NCBI GenBank assembly: GCA_013821905.1
Contig: PNJO01000006.1
Span: 1 to 47,538 of the forward strand
DNA from: Sphingopyxis sp.
Lineage (GTDB): Bacteria; Pseudomonadota; Alphaproteobacteria; Sphingomonadales; Sphingomonadaceae
Direction: 5' to 3'
DNA: 47,538 nucleotides
The notes beneath the pieces are model-generated. The model was given only the letters and a program-made list of their open reading frames with translations, made no database searches and was not told the origin of the DNA. Below, one piece after another: positions 37,715 to 47,538 of this stretch. The translations under genes and the position numbers were made by a program. Each line of letters begins with the position of its first letter. The stretch's first letter is position 1.

Positions 37715-37741
37715 AAAAAAAGGGGCCGCTTTCGCGGCCCC
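37715..37741 (-). terminator. Rho-independent terminator of the rpsO-pnp operon
   Basis: Stem GGGGCCGC/GCGGCCCC (37741-37734 with 37729-37722 on the minus strand), loop of four, followed by seven T residues on the minus strand (37721-37715). It lies 26 bp after the pnp stop. Confidence 0.92.
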
Positions 37742-37766
37742 TTCTCTTTTCCGGTAGCGGAAGGAC

Positions 37767-40088
37767 TTAGTCCTTCAGGAAGTCGGGCACATGACCCTGG
37801 TCTTCCGGACCGTCTTCCGAGCGCTCGCGGCGCGGGCCGCGGTCACCGCGGTCGCCGCCATCGCGGCGCGGGCCACGGTCGCGGCCGCCACGGCCACGGT
37901 CGCCACGGCCTTCGCCGTCGCGGCGGGGGCCGCGATCGCCACGATCACCACGCTCGCGCGGTTCGCGCGCCGGGCGGGTGTCTTCGAGTTCCTCGCCGGT
38001 TTCCTGATCGACGACGCGCATCGACAGACGGACCTTGCCGCGCGGGTCGATCTCGAGGACCTTGACCTTGACGTCCTGGCCTTCGCTCAGGACGTCCGAG
38101 ACCTTCTCGACGCGCTCGTTCTTGATTTCGCTGACGTGGACGAGACCGTCCTTGCCGCCCATGAAATTCACGAACGCGCCGAAATCGACGAGGTTGACGA
38201 CCTTGCCGTCATAGATCTTGCCGACTTCGGCTTCCTCGACGATGCCGGCGATCCACTTGCGGGCCGCTTCGATCTGGGTGAGGTCGCTCGACGAAATCTT
38301 GATCAGACCTTCGTCGTCGATGTCGACCTTGGCGCCCGTGGTCGCGACGATCTCGCGGATCACCTTGCCGCCGGTGCCGATGACGTCGCGGATCTTCGCC
38401 TTGTCGATCTGCATCGTCTCGATGCGCGGCGCGTGCGCCGACAATTCGCTGCGGGTTTCACCGAGCGCCTTGTTCATCTCGCCGAGGATGTGCGCGCGGC
38501 CTTCCTTGGCCTGGTTCAGCGCGGCTTCGAAGATCTCGCGCGTGATGCCCGCGATCTTGATGTCCATCTGCATCGTCGTGATGCCTTCGGACGTGCCCGC
38601 GACCTTGAAGTCCATGTCGCCGAGGTGATCCTCGTCGCCCAGGATGTCCGACAGGATCGCATAGTCCTTGCCTTCGAGGATGAGGCCCATCGCGATACCC
38701 GAGACGGGACGCTTGATCGGCACGCCGGCGTCCATCATCGCGAGCGAGCCGCCGCAGACCGACGCCATCGACGACGAGCCGTTCGACTCGGTGATGTCGC
38801 TGGTGAGGCGGATCGTGTAGGGGAACTCGTCCTTCGTCGGCAGCACGGGGTGCAGCGCGCGCCATGCGAGCTTGCCGTGACCGACTTCGCGGCGGCCCGG
38901 CGCGCCGAAGCGGCCGACTTCGCCGACCGAATAGGGCGGGAAGTTATAGTGCAGCATGAAGTGCTGGTACGACAGGCCGTTGAGGCCGTCGATCATCTGC
39001 TCCGCATCCTTGGTTCCCAGCGTTGCGGTCGCAATCGTCTGGGTTTCGCCGCGGGTGAACAGCGCCGAGCCGTGCGCGCGGGGCAGGAAGTGCGTTTCGG
39101 CGACGATCGGACGGATCTGCGTCGTCGTGCGGCCGTCGATGCGCTTGCCGTCCTTGAGGATGGCGGTGCGGACGATTTCGGCTTCGAGCTTCTTGGTCAG
39201 CTTGATGCCGGCCATGACGTCCTGCGGCGACAGGCCGTCTTCGACGAACTGCGCCTTCGCCTTCGCGCGTGCTTCGTTGAGCGCGTTCGAACGGGCCGAC
39301 TTGTCGGTCAGCTTGTAGGCGGCAGCGATATCCTTGCCGATCAGCTTCTTCAGCTTGTCCTTGATCGCGGCATTGTCGTCGCCGGCGGCGACTTCCCACG
39401 GATCCTTGGCAGCCTGTTCGGCGAGCTTGACGATCGCCTTGACGACTTCCTTACACGCGTCGTGCGCGAACAGGACGGCGCCGAGCATGACCTCTTCCGA
39501 CAGCTCGTTCGCTTCGGATTCGACCATCATCACCGCGTCGTAAGTGGCGGCGACGACAAGATCGAGGTCGCCTTCGGCAACCTGTTCGTCGGTCGGGTTC
39601 AGGACATATTCGCCGTTGACGTAACCGACGCGCGCGGCGCCGATCGGGCCCATGAAGGGCACGCCCGAAATGGTGAGCGCGGCCGACGCGGCGACCATCG
39701 CGAGGATGTCGGGCTCGTTGTGGCCGTCATAGCTCAGCACCTGAGCGATGGCGTTGATCTCGTTGTAGAAACCTTCGGGGAACAGCGGGCGGATCGGACG
39801 GTCGATCAGGCGGCTGACGAGCGTTTCCTTTTCGGTTGCGCCGCGTTCGCGCTTGAAGAAGCCGCCCGGGATGCGGCCGGCGGCCGAATATTTTTCCTGA
39901 TAGTGGACGGTGAGCGGGAAGAAATCCTGCCCGTCCTTCACCGACTTCGCGGCGGTCACGGCGCACAGGACGACCGTTTCGCCCAGCGTCGCCATCACGG
40001 CGCCGTCGGCCTGGCGGGCAACCTTGCCCGTTTCGAGGGTCAGCGTTTCACCGCCCCACTCGATCGATACTTTTTTCACGTCAAACAT
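37767..40088 (-). CDS. pnp: Polyribonucleotide nucleotidyltransferase (PNPase)
   Basis: A phosphorolytic 3'-5' exoribonuclease of the RNA degradosome. 773 residues: two RNase PH domains (about 10-230 and 310-545), KH domain (about 550-615; [13 protein letters not shown]) and S1 domain (about 620-690; [15 protein letters not shown]). The last 79 residues are an unusual low-complexity tail of Arg, Gly, Asp repeats ([17 protein letters not shown]) ending HVPDFLKD. Such a tail may bind RNA or partners. It follows rpsO after 191 bp and ends at a strong terminator. Confidence 0.97.
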   Translation of the reverse strand: MFDVKKVSIEWGGETLTLETGKVARQADGAVMATLGETVVLCAVTAAKSVKDGQDFFPLTVHYQEKYSAAGRIPGGFFKRERGATEKETLVSRLIDRPIRPLFPEGFYNEINAIAQVLSYDGHNEPDILAMVAASAALTISGVPFMGPIGAARVGYVNGEYVLNPTDEQVAEGDLDLVVAATYDAVMMVESEANELSEEVMLGAVLFAHDACKEVVKAIVKLAEQAAKDPWEVAAGDDNAAIKDKLKKLIGKDIAAAYKLTDKSARSNALNEARAKAKAQFVEDGLSPQDVMAGIKLTKKLEAEIVRTAILKDGKRIDGRTTTQIRPIVAETHFLPRAHGSALFTRGETQTIATATLGTKDAEQMIDGLNGLSYQHFMLHYNFPPYSVGEVGRFGAPGRREVGHGKLAWRALHPVLPTKDEFPYTIRLTSDITESNGSSSMASVCGGSLAMMDAGVPIKRPVSGIAMGLILEGKDYAILSDILGDEDHLGDMDFKVAGTSEGITTMQMDIKIAGITREIFEAALNQAKEGRAHILGEMNKALGETRSELSAHAPRIETMQIDKAKIRDVIGTGGKVIREIVATTGAKVDIDDEGLIKISSSDLTQIEAARKWIAGIVEEAEVGKIYDGKVVNLVDFGAFVNFMGGKDGLVHVSEIKNERVEKVSDVLSEGQDVKVKVLEIDPRGKVRLSMRVVDQETGEELEDTRPAREPRERGDRGDRGPRRDGEGRGDRGRGGRDRGPRRDGGDRGDRGPRRERSEDGPEDQGHVPDFLKD

Positions 40089-40246
40089 GTGGTTTCCTTC
40101 GCCCGCCGGGCCCTATGCCGGGCGGGGCCTCTGTGTCCGGGCAATCCGGCCCGGGGCGGTTCAGGGCGTCTGTCTGCCCTATGGCGGTCCCGCCGGATGC
40201 GGGAGCGGCCCTGTGGTCCGGCACTTTGCGCGGAGCCAATATGACA

Positions 40247-40270
40247 GCGGCCCCGGAAGTCCGGGGCCGC
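40247..40270. promoter_or_regulatory. Strong hairpin in the rpsO-pnp spacer
   Basis: GCGGCCCCGG, loop AAGT, CCGGGGCCGC: a perfect 10-bp stem 9 bp after the rpsO stop, with no T-tract. In enterobacteria this spacer holds the RNase III site for PNPase autoregulation; a similar role here is inference. Confidence 0.55.
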
Positions 40271-40279
40271 CAGAAACTC

Positions 40280-40549
40280 TTACTTGCGAAGCCCCAGCTT
40301 CGCGATCAGCGCCTGATAGCGACCCTCGTCCTTCTTGCGAAGATAGTCGAGGAGACTGCGGCGCTTGTTGACCATCATCAGAAGGCCGCGGCGGCTGTGG
40401 TTGTCCTTGTGGTGCGCCTTGAAGTGATCGGTCAGCGTGTTGATGCGGTCGGTGAGGATCGCAACCTGGACTTCCGGCGAACCGGTGTCGCCCTTTTCGC
40501 GGGCATTGTCCTTGATGACTTCGGCTTTGCGCTCGGCGGTAATCGACAT
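40280..40549 (-). CDS. rpsO: 30S ribosomal protein S15
   Basis: 89 residues, the normal S15 length. Binds 16S rRNA helices 20-22 early in 30S assembly. Conserved [31 protein letters not shown] and [11 protein letters not shown] segments. It starts 25 bp after truB on the same strand and is followed by pnp, the classical truB-rpsO-pnp order. Confidence 0.98.
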   Translation of the reverse strand: MSITAERKAEVIKDNAREKGDTGSPEVQVAILTDRINTLTDHFKAHHKDNHSRRGLLMMVNKRRSLLDYLRKKDEGRYQALIAKLGLRK

Positions 40550-40574
40550 ATTCTTTTTCCTCGAACATCCTTGT

Positions 40575-41576
40575 TCAAACGTTGAAGCCCCGGACGACTT
40601 TCAGCGTTCCCGCCAAAGCCTCGATCAGGGCGACAGGACGCATGTCGCTGTCCCTTCCCCAATAGAGCCCGTCATCCGTGCTACCCCCGGTCCAGACGCG
40701 ACCCTGACGGATCGCCCCTGCCGCTTCCGGGGAAAGGTTCAGAGCCGGGATGTCGACCAGCCCTGCCTCGAGCGGCAGAATAATTTCTGATTGGGCGGCC
40801 CCTTGGCCGAAAGCGTTCAATTTGTCCAGCGAAATCGCCTGTTCGAGCGTGAAGGGTCCCGCTTTCGTGCGGCGAAGCATCGCGACATGACCGACGCTGT
40901 CGACCGCGTGCGCGATGTCGCGGGCAAGGCTGCGGATATAGGTGCCCTTCGAGACATGCGCAGTGAGGGTGATTTCTTCTAATTCCTCCCCGGCAGGGGG
41001 AGGGGGACCGTCCGCAGGATGGTGGAGGGGGGTGTAGGCCTCAGCCGACGCTTCAGGCCGCGCCCCCCCTCCGTCAGCGCTGCGCGCTGCCGCCTCCCCA
41101 CAAGTGGGGAGGATTTGAAGGGAATAGACCGTTACCGCTCTCGCCCTCATCTCGACATCCTCGCCCTTGCGCGCGCGATCATAGGCCCGCTGGCCGTCGA
41201 TCTTGATCGCCGAAAAGGCGGGCGGAATTTGTTCGATCGGCCCGGTGAAGCGCGGCAGCACCGCCTCGATCTCCGCGAGCGTCGGCCGCACATCGCTCGT
41301 CGCCACCACCGCGCCCTCGGCATCGAGCCCCGCCGTCTCGGTCCCGAAAGCGATGGTGAAATCATAAATCTTGCTGGCGTCGAGCATCCGCCCGCACAGC
41401 TTGGTCGCCTCGCCGAGCGCGATCGGTAGCACCCCCGACGCGAGCGGATCGAGCGTGCCGCCGTGGCCCACCTTGACCTTGCCCAGCCCCGCCTCGCGGC
41501 ACACGCGCTTCACCGCGCCGACTGCCTGCGTCGAGCCGAGCCCCACGGGTTTGTCCAATATGATCCAGCCGTTCAT
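40575..41576 (-). CDS. truB: tRNA pseudouridine(55) synthase TruB with in-frame repeat insertion
   Basis: Forms pseudouridine-55 in the T-loop of tRNAs. 333 residues, compared with about 290-300 for relatives. The catalytic D43 lies in [25 protein letters not shown] and [17 protein letters not shown] are intact. Residues about 154-199 ([20 protein letters not shown] and following Pro-rich stretch) are not TruB-like and are encoded by a family A palindromic repeat at 40983-41115. Reading frame and all catalytic segments are preserved, so the gene is probably functional. Next in line is rpsO. Confidence 0.95.
   Translation of the reverse strand: MNGWIILDKPVGLGSTQAVGAVKRVCREAGLGKVKVGHGGTLDPLASGVLPIALGEATKLCGRMLDASKIYDFTIAFGTETAGLDAEGAVVATSDVRPTLAEIEAVLPRFTGPIEQIPPAFSAIKIDGQRAYDRARKGEDVEMRARAVTVYSLQILPTCGEAAARSADGGGARPEASAEAYTPLHHPADGPPPPAGEELEEITLTAHVSKGTYIRSLARDIAHAVDSVGHVAMLRRTKAGPFTLEQAISLDKLNAFGQGAAQSEIILPLEAGLVDIPALNLSPEAAGAIRQGRVWTGGSTDDGLYWGRDSDMRPVALIEALAGTLKVVRGFNV
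40983..41115. repeat. Family A palindromic repeat inside truB
   Basis: 133 bp with complementary ends TTCCTCCCC and GGGGAGGATT. The right half (about 41063-41115) matches the unit at 2132-2190: CCTCCCC, GGGGAGG, GGCAGCGC, AGCGCTGACGGAGGGG. The left half is the related GGGGGACCGTCCGC...GGTGGAGGGG variant. Read in frame it adds about 44 residues to TruB. Confidence 0.88.
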
Positions 41577-41609
41577 CGCAGCGCCGCTAGGGCGCCGCGA
41601 TACCGCTTG

Positions 41610-42017
41610 TCAATTTTGCGCGGCCTTTTCGGCTTCGCGCGCCGCCTTGCGCTCTTCGCGCGTCGGCGGCGGGGCCGAGGTGACGAAGGAGGTCAGCGGG
41701 CAGCGTTCGCCGCGCACAAGGATCGCGGCGAAGCGGTCGAGCCGGCCGGCGCCGCGCGCGTCGACGGCGATCGCCTGCGCAAAGTCGATGTCACGGCAAA
41801 GACCCGCGAAACTGCCGTAAAACCATTCACCGCGGCGCCCCTCGATCCAGATGCCGCGGTCGCGGTCGGCCTGCCAGTTGCGGATCGTCGCGTCGCTGGG
41901 GAAGACGATGCTCGATTCGACGCCGAGCGCGCGCGGCTCCTTGGCGGGCTCGTCGGCCGCCGCTGCCGAAAGGGGAAGCAGCATGGCGGCCAGGGAGAGT
42001 GCGAGTTTCTGTTTCAT
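41610..42017 (-). CDS. Exported protein, DUF6491-like
   Basis: 135 residues with a signal peptide (1-21, ending AAA). The mature part has IRNWQADRDRGIWIEGRRGEW, GLCRDIDFAQAIAVD, RLDRFAAILVRGERCPLTSFV and two cysteines placed for a disulfide, a pattern I associate with DUF6491 of sphingomonads and xanthomonads (not checked). The C-terminus is highly charged. Function unknown. It sits between truB and the GNAT gene on the same strand. Confidence 0.75.
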   Translation of the reverse strand: MKQKLALSLAAMLLPLSAAAADEPAKEPRALGVESSIVFPSDATIRNWQADRDRGIWIEGRRGEWFYGSFAGLCRDIDFAQAIAVDARGAGRLDRFAAILVRGERCPLTSFVTSAPPPTREERKAAREAEKAAQN

Positions 42018-42067
42018 CGGGCGTTGTCTAACGCATCGAGTCTTAACCCGCGCTGACCCCATTCCCC

Positions 42068-42144
42068 CGTCATTGCGAGCGAAGCGAAGCAATCCGGAGC
42101 CCGCGCAAACCGCCCTGGATTGCTTCGCTTCGCTCGCAATGACG
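42068..42144. repeat. Palindromic intergenic repeat, family D
   Basis: CGTCATTGCGAGCGAAGCGA (from 42068) and TCGCTTCGCTCGCAATGACG (ending 42144) are exact complements. The full arms run to 28 bp and end in AATCC/GGATT. It sits between the GNAT gene and the DUF6491-like gene. Confidence 0.88.
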
Positions 42145-42148
42145 AGCC

Positions 42149-42688
42149 TTATTGTGCCGCCCACTCGTCCGCGAGCAGCGACCACAGGCCGGTATCGCGG
42201 ACATAGCCGGTCCAGGTGATGCGCTCGGATCGCAGCACGCCTTCCTTCGTGCCGCCGAGCTTCGCGACCGCGGCCTGGCTGCGCCCGTTGCGCTCGTCGA
42301 TGCGAAATTCGATGCGGCGGATGCCGACGGCAAAGGCGTGGTCGATCATCAGCCTTTTGACGCGCCCGTTGAAGCCGGTACCGCGCGCGGCGGGGTGGAT
42401 GAAGCTGTTGCCGATCTCGACCGTCTGCGCCGACCAGTCGGGCCGCAGCCACGCGGTCATGCCGACAAGTTCGCCGCGATCGAGGATCGCATAGGGCATC
42501 CGCCCGCCACCGCCGACCAGCGCGTCGAAGCTCGCGTCGAAATGGCCGGGCCCGAAGCTCGACGAATAGATCGGCCAGATGTCGGGATCGGCGGCGCAGG
42601 CGGCGCGCAGCGCCTCGCGATGCGTTTCGGCCAGCTTGACGAGTTCGAGATCGTCGTCGGCGAGCTCGACATAGAGCCGCTCAAGCAT
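42149..42688 (-). CDS. GNAT acetyltransferase
   Basis: 179 residues, RimJ/RimL-like GNAT domain. [20 protein letters not shown] is the acetyl-CoA pocket, and [19 protein letters not shown] the later helix-strand. Related proteins acetylate protein N-termini or toxins; the target here is unknown. ATG 42688 lies within the 3' end of tdk (8-bp overlap), so the two are co-expressed. Confidence 0.87.
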   Translation of the reverse strand: MLERLYVELADDDLELVKLAETHREALRAACAADPDIWPIYSSSFGPGHFDASFDALVGGGGRMPYAILDRGELVGMTAWLRPDWSAQTVEIGNSFIHPAARGTGFNGRVKRLMIDHAFAVGIRRIEFRIDERNGRSQAAVAKLGGTKEGVLRSERITWTGYVRDTGLWSLLADEWAAQ

Positions 42689-43283
42689 TGGCGAGCATCT
42701 CCGCCGCCGCGCGCCGTTTGGCCATGAAATGCCGGCGGCACATCGCGACATAGCGGTCGTTGCCGCCGATCTCTGTCTGTGCACCCTCGACCACCGCGCG
42801 GCCCTGTTCGTCGACGCGCAGGTTCATCGTCGCCTTGCGCCCGCATTCGCACACCGCCTTCAGCTCGACGAGCGCATCGGCGATGCCGAGCAGCGCCGCC
42901 GATCCGGGGAAGAGCTCGGCCGAAAAATCGGTGCGCAGACCGTAACAGAGCACTGGGATATTCGCCTCGTCGGCCAGCCGCGCCAGTTCGAGTACCTGCT
43001 GGCGCAACAGGAATTGCGCCTCGTCGACGAGCACGCAGGCGAGCGGACGCTCGGCATTTTCGGCGTTCACCGCGGCCCACAGATCGCTGTCGGGATCGAA
43101 CTTGTGCGCCTCCGCCATCAGTCCGATGCGGCTCGTCACCTGCCCTGCGCCGTAACGATCGTCGAGCGCCGCGGTCCACAGCATCGTTTCCATGCCGCGC
43201 TCGCGATAGTTGAAATCCGCCTGCAGCAGCGTCGTCGATTTGCCGGCATTCATGCTGGCATAATAGAAATAGAGCTTGGCCAT
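42681..43283 (-). CDS. tdk: Thymidine kinase
   Basis: Salvages thymidine to dTMP. 200 residues, type II enzyme. P-loop MNAGKSTT (11-18), catalytic/lid region VLVDEAQFL, and the zinc-ribbon cysteines CECGRK and MCRRHF. Full length with all motifs. It overlaps the GNAT gene downstream and diverges from the WS/DGAT gene. Confidence 0.96.
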   Translation of the reverse strand: MAKLYFYYASMNAGKSTTLLQADFNYRERGMETMLWTAALDDRYGAGQVTSRIGLMAEAHKFDPDSDLWAAVNAENAERPLACVLVDEAQFLLRQQVLELARLADEANIPVLCYGLRTDFSAELFPGSAALLGIADALVELKAVCECGRKATMNLRVDEQGRAVVEGAQTEIGGNDRYVAMCRRHFMAKRRAAAEMLANA

Positions 43284-43335
43284 GCCTCGCTGCTAGCCTC
43301 TCGCCTCGGGAGAGGCAACGAGACTCGCCTCCATC

Positions 43336-43363
43336 CGTCATCCCGGCCTTCGCCGGGATGACG
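43336..43363. repeat. Family B half-unit hairpin
   Basis: CGTCATCCCGGC, loop CTTC, GCCGGGATGACG: a perfect 12-bp stem between the divergent tdk and WS/DGAT genes, so within both upstream regions. Confidence 0.8.
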
Positions 43364-43446
43364 AAGTTTGGCCATGCTTGACTCGCCCACCACCCCTGTC
43401 ATGCTGCGCAGCAAAAGAAGCAGCATAAACAGTGGGGAGAGCTGCC

Positions 43447-44862
43447 ATGCGGCTGATGCCGGTGACCGATGCAATGTTCCTCGTCGCGGAAACGCGCGAG
43501 ACGCCGATGCATGTCGGCGGGGTCAATCTCTACACCCTGCCCGACAAGGTCGACGAAACCGAGTGGCTCAACGAACAGCTGGGCATATTGCGCCAGTCGG
43601 AGGGGATGCGGCGGCCGTTCAGCGAGGTGCTGAAACTGACGCCGCTCGGCCAATATGGTCCGATCCGCCTCGAACCCGATCGCGACATCGACATGCACTA
43701 TCATGTGCGCAGCGCCGCGCTGCCCAAGCCCGGCCGCTATCGCGAGATGTTCGAACTGGTCTCGCGCCTCCACGGCACCTTGCTCGACCGCACGCGCCCG
43801 ATGTGGGAGATCACGCTGATCTCCGGCCTGCCCGACCGCCAGATCGCGACCTATTTCAAGATCCACCATGCGCTGATGGACGGGGCGTCGTCGATGCACT
43901 TCACCAACGCGATGCTGTCGGCGGACCCCAAGGAAAAGCGCAGCTATTCGCCGATGTCGGTCGAGGCCTATGAAGCTTACAAGCGCAAGTTCCCGACCGC
44001 GAAGAAGTCGCCGACGCCGAGCATCACCGATCTGAAGGCCATCGGCGCATTTCTGAAGGAGCAATGGGGCAACAGCGTCGGGGTGACCAAGGCGCTCAAC
44101 CAATATGCCGCGGCGATGTTCGGACTCGGCGGCGGCGACCTGGCGACGCCGTGGGGCGGGCTGCCGCGCACCAGCTTCAACCGCAACATCACCGGCGCGC
44201 GGCGCTTCGTGGCGCAAAGCTGGTCGCTCGAGCGCGTGCGGGCGATGGGCAAGGCCTATGACGGAACGATCAACGACGCGGTGCTCGCGATGTGTTCGGG
44301 CGCGATGCGCAAATATCTGCAGTCGCTGAACGAGCTGCCCGACAAGCCGCTCAAGGCCATGGCGCCGGTATCGATCCGCGCCAAGGACGATATCGACGCG
44401 GCCAATTCGGTCGCGGCGGTGACCGCGAACCTCGCGACGCATATCGACGATCCGGCCGAGCGGATGGCGACGATCCAGGCGTCGATGAACGCCGCGAAGG
44501 CGCAGCTGCGCGAAATGACCGCGCAGCAGATCCAGATCTACACCGCGATCACGCAGATGCCGCAGATGCTGACCGCGCTGACGCGCACCGCCGACAAATT
44601 CCCGGCGTACAGCGTCACCATTTCGAACGTTCCCGGCCCGCGCGAGCAGCTCTACTGGAACGGCGCGCGCCTCGACGGCATGTATCCCGCGAGCATCCCG
44701 GTCGACGGCATGGCGATGAACATCACGCAGGTATCGAACAACAAGAATATCGATTTCGGCATCACCGCCTGCCGCCGCAGCGTCCCGCACGTCCAGCGGC
44801 TGATCGACTATCTGGAGGATGCGCTGGTCGAGCTGGAAACGGCAGCGGGGATCAGGAAATAA
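43447..44862 (+). CDS. Wax ester synthase/diacylglycerol acyltransferase family protein
   Basis: 471 residues. The catalytic HHALMDG (140-146) is the WS/DGAT motif HHxxxDG; the C-terminal TISNVPGPREQLYWNGARL matches the second conserved block. It transfers acyl groups from acyl-CoA to alcohols or diacylglycerol, giving storage wax esters or triacylglycerol, though some homologues have other acceptors. ATG 43447 has GGGGAGA about six bases upstream; a GTG at 43432 is the alternative. It runs opposite to the ribosomal genes around it. Confidence 0.92.
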   Translation: MRLMPVTDAMFLVAETRETPMHVGGVNLYTLPDKVDETEWLNEQLGILRQSEGMRRPFSEVLKLTPLGQYGPIRLEPDRDIDMHYHVRSAALPKPGRYREMFELVSRLHGTLLDRTRPMWEITLISGLPDRQIATYFKIHHALMDGASSMHFTNAMLSADPKEKRSYSPMSVEAYEAYKRKFPTAKKSPTPSITDLKAIGAFLKEQWGNSVGVTKALNQYAAAMFGLGGGDLATPWGGLPRTSFNRNITGARRFVAQSWSLERVRAMGKAYDGTINDAVLAMCSGAMRKYLQSLNELPDKPLKAMAPVSIRAKDDIDAANSVAAVTANLATHIDDPAERMATIQASMNAAKAQLREMTAQQIQIYTAITQMPQMLTALTRTADKFPAYSVTISNVPGPREQLYWNGARLDGMYPASIPVDGMAMNITQVSNNKNIDFGITACRRSVPHVQRLIDYLEDALVELETAAGIRK

Positions 44863-44863
44863 C

Positions 44864-44941
44864 CGTCGCCCCCGCGAAGGCGGGGGCCGCTATGAGCATA
44901 GCGCAAGGTTGCCAACGGCCCCCGCCTTCGCGGTGGCGACG
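44864..44941. repeat. Palindromic intergenic repeat, family B variant
   Basis: CGTCGCCCCCGCGAAGGCGG (44864) pairs with a complement ending CGGTGGCGACG (44941) with one mismatch. Located between the convergent WS/DGAT and rbfA genes. Confidence 0.85.
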
Positions 44942-44945
44942 ATTG

Positions 44946-45347
44946 TTACTCGCCCTCGCCGCTCTCCAGATCGCGCGCGACCTTCGGATCGCGCAGCAAT
45001 TTATCGATATGGCTCGCCTCGTCGAAGCTTTCGTCGGCGAGGAATTTGAGCTTCGCCGCATATTTCATGCGAATGCGGTGCGCGACCTCGCGCTGCAGAT
45101 AGGCGGTGTTGGTGCGCAGCGCCTTCAGCACCGCTTCCTCGTCCTTGCCGAGCAAGGGCTTCACGAAGACGGTCGCATGGCGCAGGTCGGGCGACATGCG
45201 CACTTCGGTCACGCTGACCGGATGTGTCGCGAGGACATCGTCGTGCACGTCGCCGCGCGCGAGGATTTCGCTGAGGATATGGCGCACCTGCTCGCCCACG
45301 CGCAGCACGCGGACGGAGGGGCCTTCGGACTGTTCCTTGTGGCGCAT
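44946..45347 (-). CDS. rbfA: Ribosome-binding factor A
   Basis: 133 residues. Binds the 30S subunit during 16S maturation and cold adaptation. Typical features: [19 protein letters not shown] at the start, [17 protein letters not shown] and a KH-like core with [21 protein letters not shown] 45347 has GGAGGAA seven bases upstream. It follows infB after 52 bp. truB, usually next, is 3.4 kb away. Confidence 0.95.
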   Translation of the reverse strand: MRHKEQSEGPSVRVLRVGEQVRHILSEILARGDVHDDVLATHPVSVTEVRMSPDLRHATVFVKPLLGKDEEAVLKALRTNTAYLQREVAHRIRMKYAAKLKFLADESFDEASHIDKLLRDPKVARDLESGEGE

Positions 45348-45360
45348 CGGACAATTCCTC

Positions 45361-45388
45361 CTGCACCCCCGCGCCGGCGGGGGTGCAG
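45361..45388. repeat. Hairpin in the infB-rbfA spacer
   Basis: CTGCACCCCCGC, four-base loop, GCGGGGGTGCAG: a perfect 12-bp stem ending directly next to the rbfA ribosome site. No T-tract on the minus strand. Confidence 0.7.
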
Positions 45389-45399
45389 GGATGGGTCAA

Positions 45400-47538
<2,139 letters not shown>

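Larger units (their letters stand above)
37293..37766. other. Gene-free 474-bp gap rich in inverted repeats
   Basis: No credible gene. In order it holds a long imperfect stem (37299-37372), a short AT-containing stretch, a family B repeat (37521-37600), a perfect hairpin (37647-37678) and the pnp terminator (37715-37741). obgE and pnp converge on it. Confidence 0.8.

Noticed and set aside
37791-40244. An 817-codon open frame on the plus strand
   Set aside because: Entirely antisense to pnp; the composition reflects the complementary frame of a GC-rich gene.
40575-41576. truB as a pseudogene disrupted by a repeat
   Set aside because: The insertion keeps the frame, introduces no stop, and the catalytic Asp and C-terminal motifs are intact, so a functional enzyme is more likely.

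Overview
The window is a compact, GC-rich chromosomal segment of an alphaproteobacterium, most probably a Sphingomonadaceae member close to Sphingopyxis (inference). The basis is a PhyR/NepR general stress response pair, class II DAHP synthase, a Coq4-type protein, the truB-rpsO-pnp order, and several families of short GC-rich inverted repeats in the gaps. Almost everything is coding. I see 53 genes, the first (phyR) and last (infB) cut by the window edges. I found no rRNA, tRNA, CRISPR array, transposase, integrase or prophage.

Layout. 1-5.7 kb: divergent phyR and nepR (no ecfG beside nepR), tgt, a hemerythrin gene with a full EcfG-type promoter, a PAS-GGDEF-EAL-PilZ protein and an AT-richer secreted orphan. 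5.9-9.5 kb: queA, exported cyclophilin, coaD, ispA, xseB. 9.6-16.5 kb: a membrane protein, a small exported protein with its own terminator, purL, a coupled DUF72/DUF3052 pair, then a Coq4-type gene and a DUF418 gene diverging from a perfect palindrome. 16.5-21.8 kb: an Hpt protein, a TusA-like protein, der, bamB, a YfgM-like protein and panB. 21.9-23.1 kb: two tandem paralogous small membrane proteins and a mini XRE regulator. 23.2-28.9 kb: hydrolase, an aldo/keto reductase-GDPD-Spx-like overlapping operon, a membrane cyclic-nucleotide-binding protein, and DAHP synthase coupled to a 56-residue membrane protein. 28.9-36.1 kb: M28 peptidase, CoA-ester lyase, QmcA/NfeD pair, GNAT, methyltransferase, a PF10118-type protein and TetR. 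36.2-47.5 kb: obgE, a 474-bp repeat-rich gap, and the translation/RNA-decay block pnp, rpsO, truB ... rbfA, infB. That block is split by a WS/DGAT acyltransferase gene, tdk, a GNAT gene and an exported orphan.

How genes work together. tgt and queA both serve queuosine tRNA modification. bamB with the YfgM-like gene serves envelope assembly, and der/obgE/rbfA/infB/truB/rpsO serve ribosome biogenesis and translation. phyR/nepR govern the EcfG regulon, and one likely target (hemerythrin) lies 1.8 kb away in the same window.

The most notable observations are: (1) truB carries an in-frame copy of an intergenic palindromic repeat that adds about 44 residues; (2) an exact GGAAC-N16-CGTT site lies in front of the hemerythrin gene, and nepR has no adjacent ecfG; (3) the paralogous membrane pair plus mini-repressor has its own operator-like palindromes; (4) a 56-residue membrane protein is translationally fused to DAHP synthase expression; (5) PNPase ends in a long RG/RGD-rich tail. 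I found no clearly new multi-gene defence or biosynthetic system.
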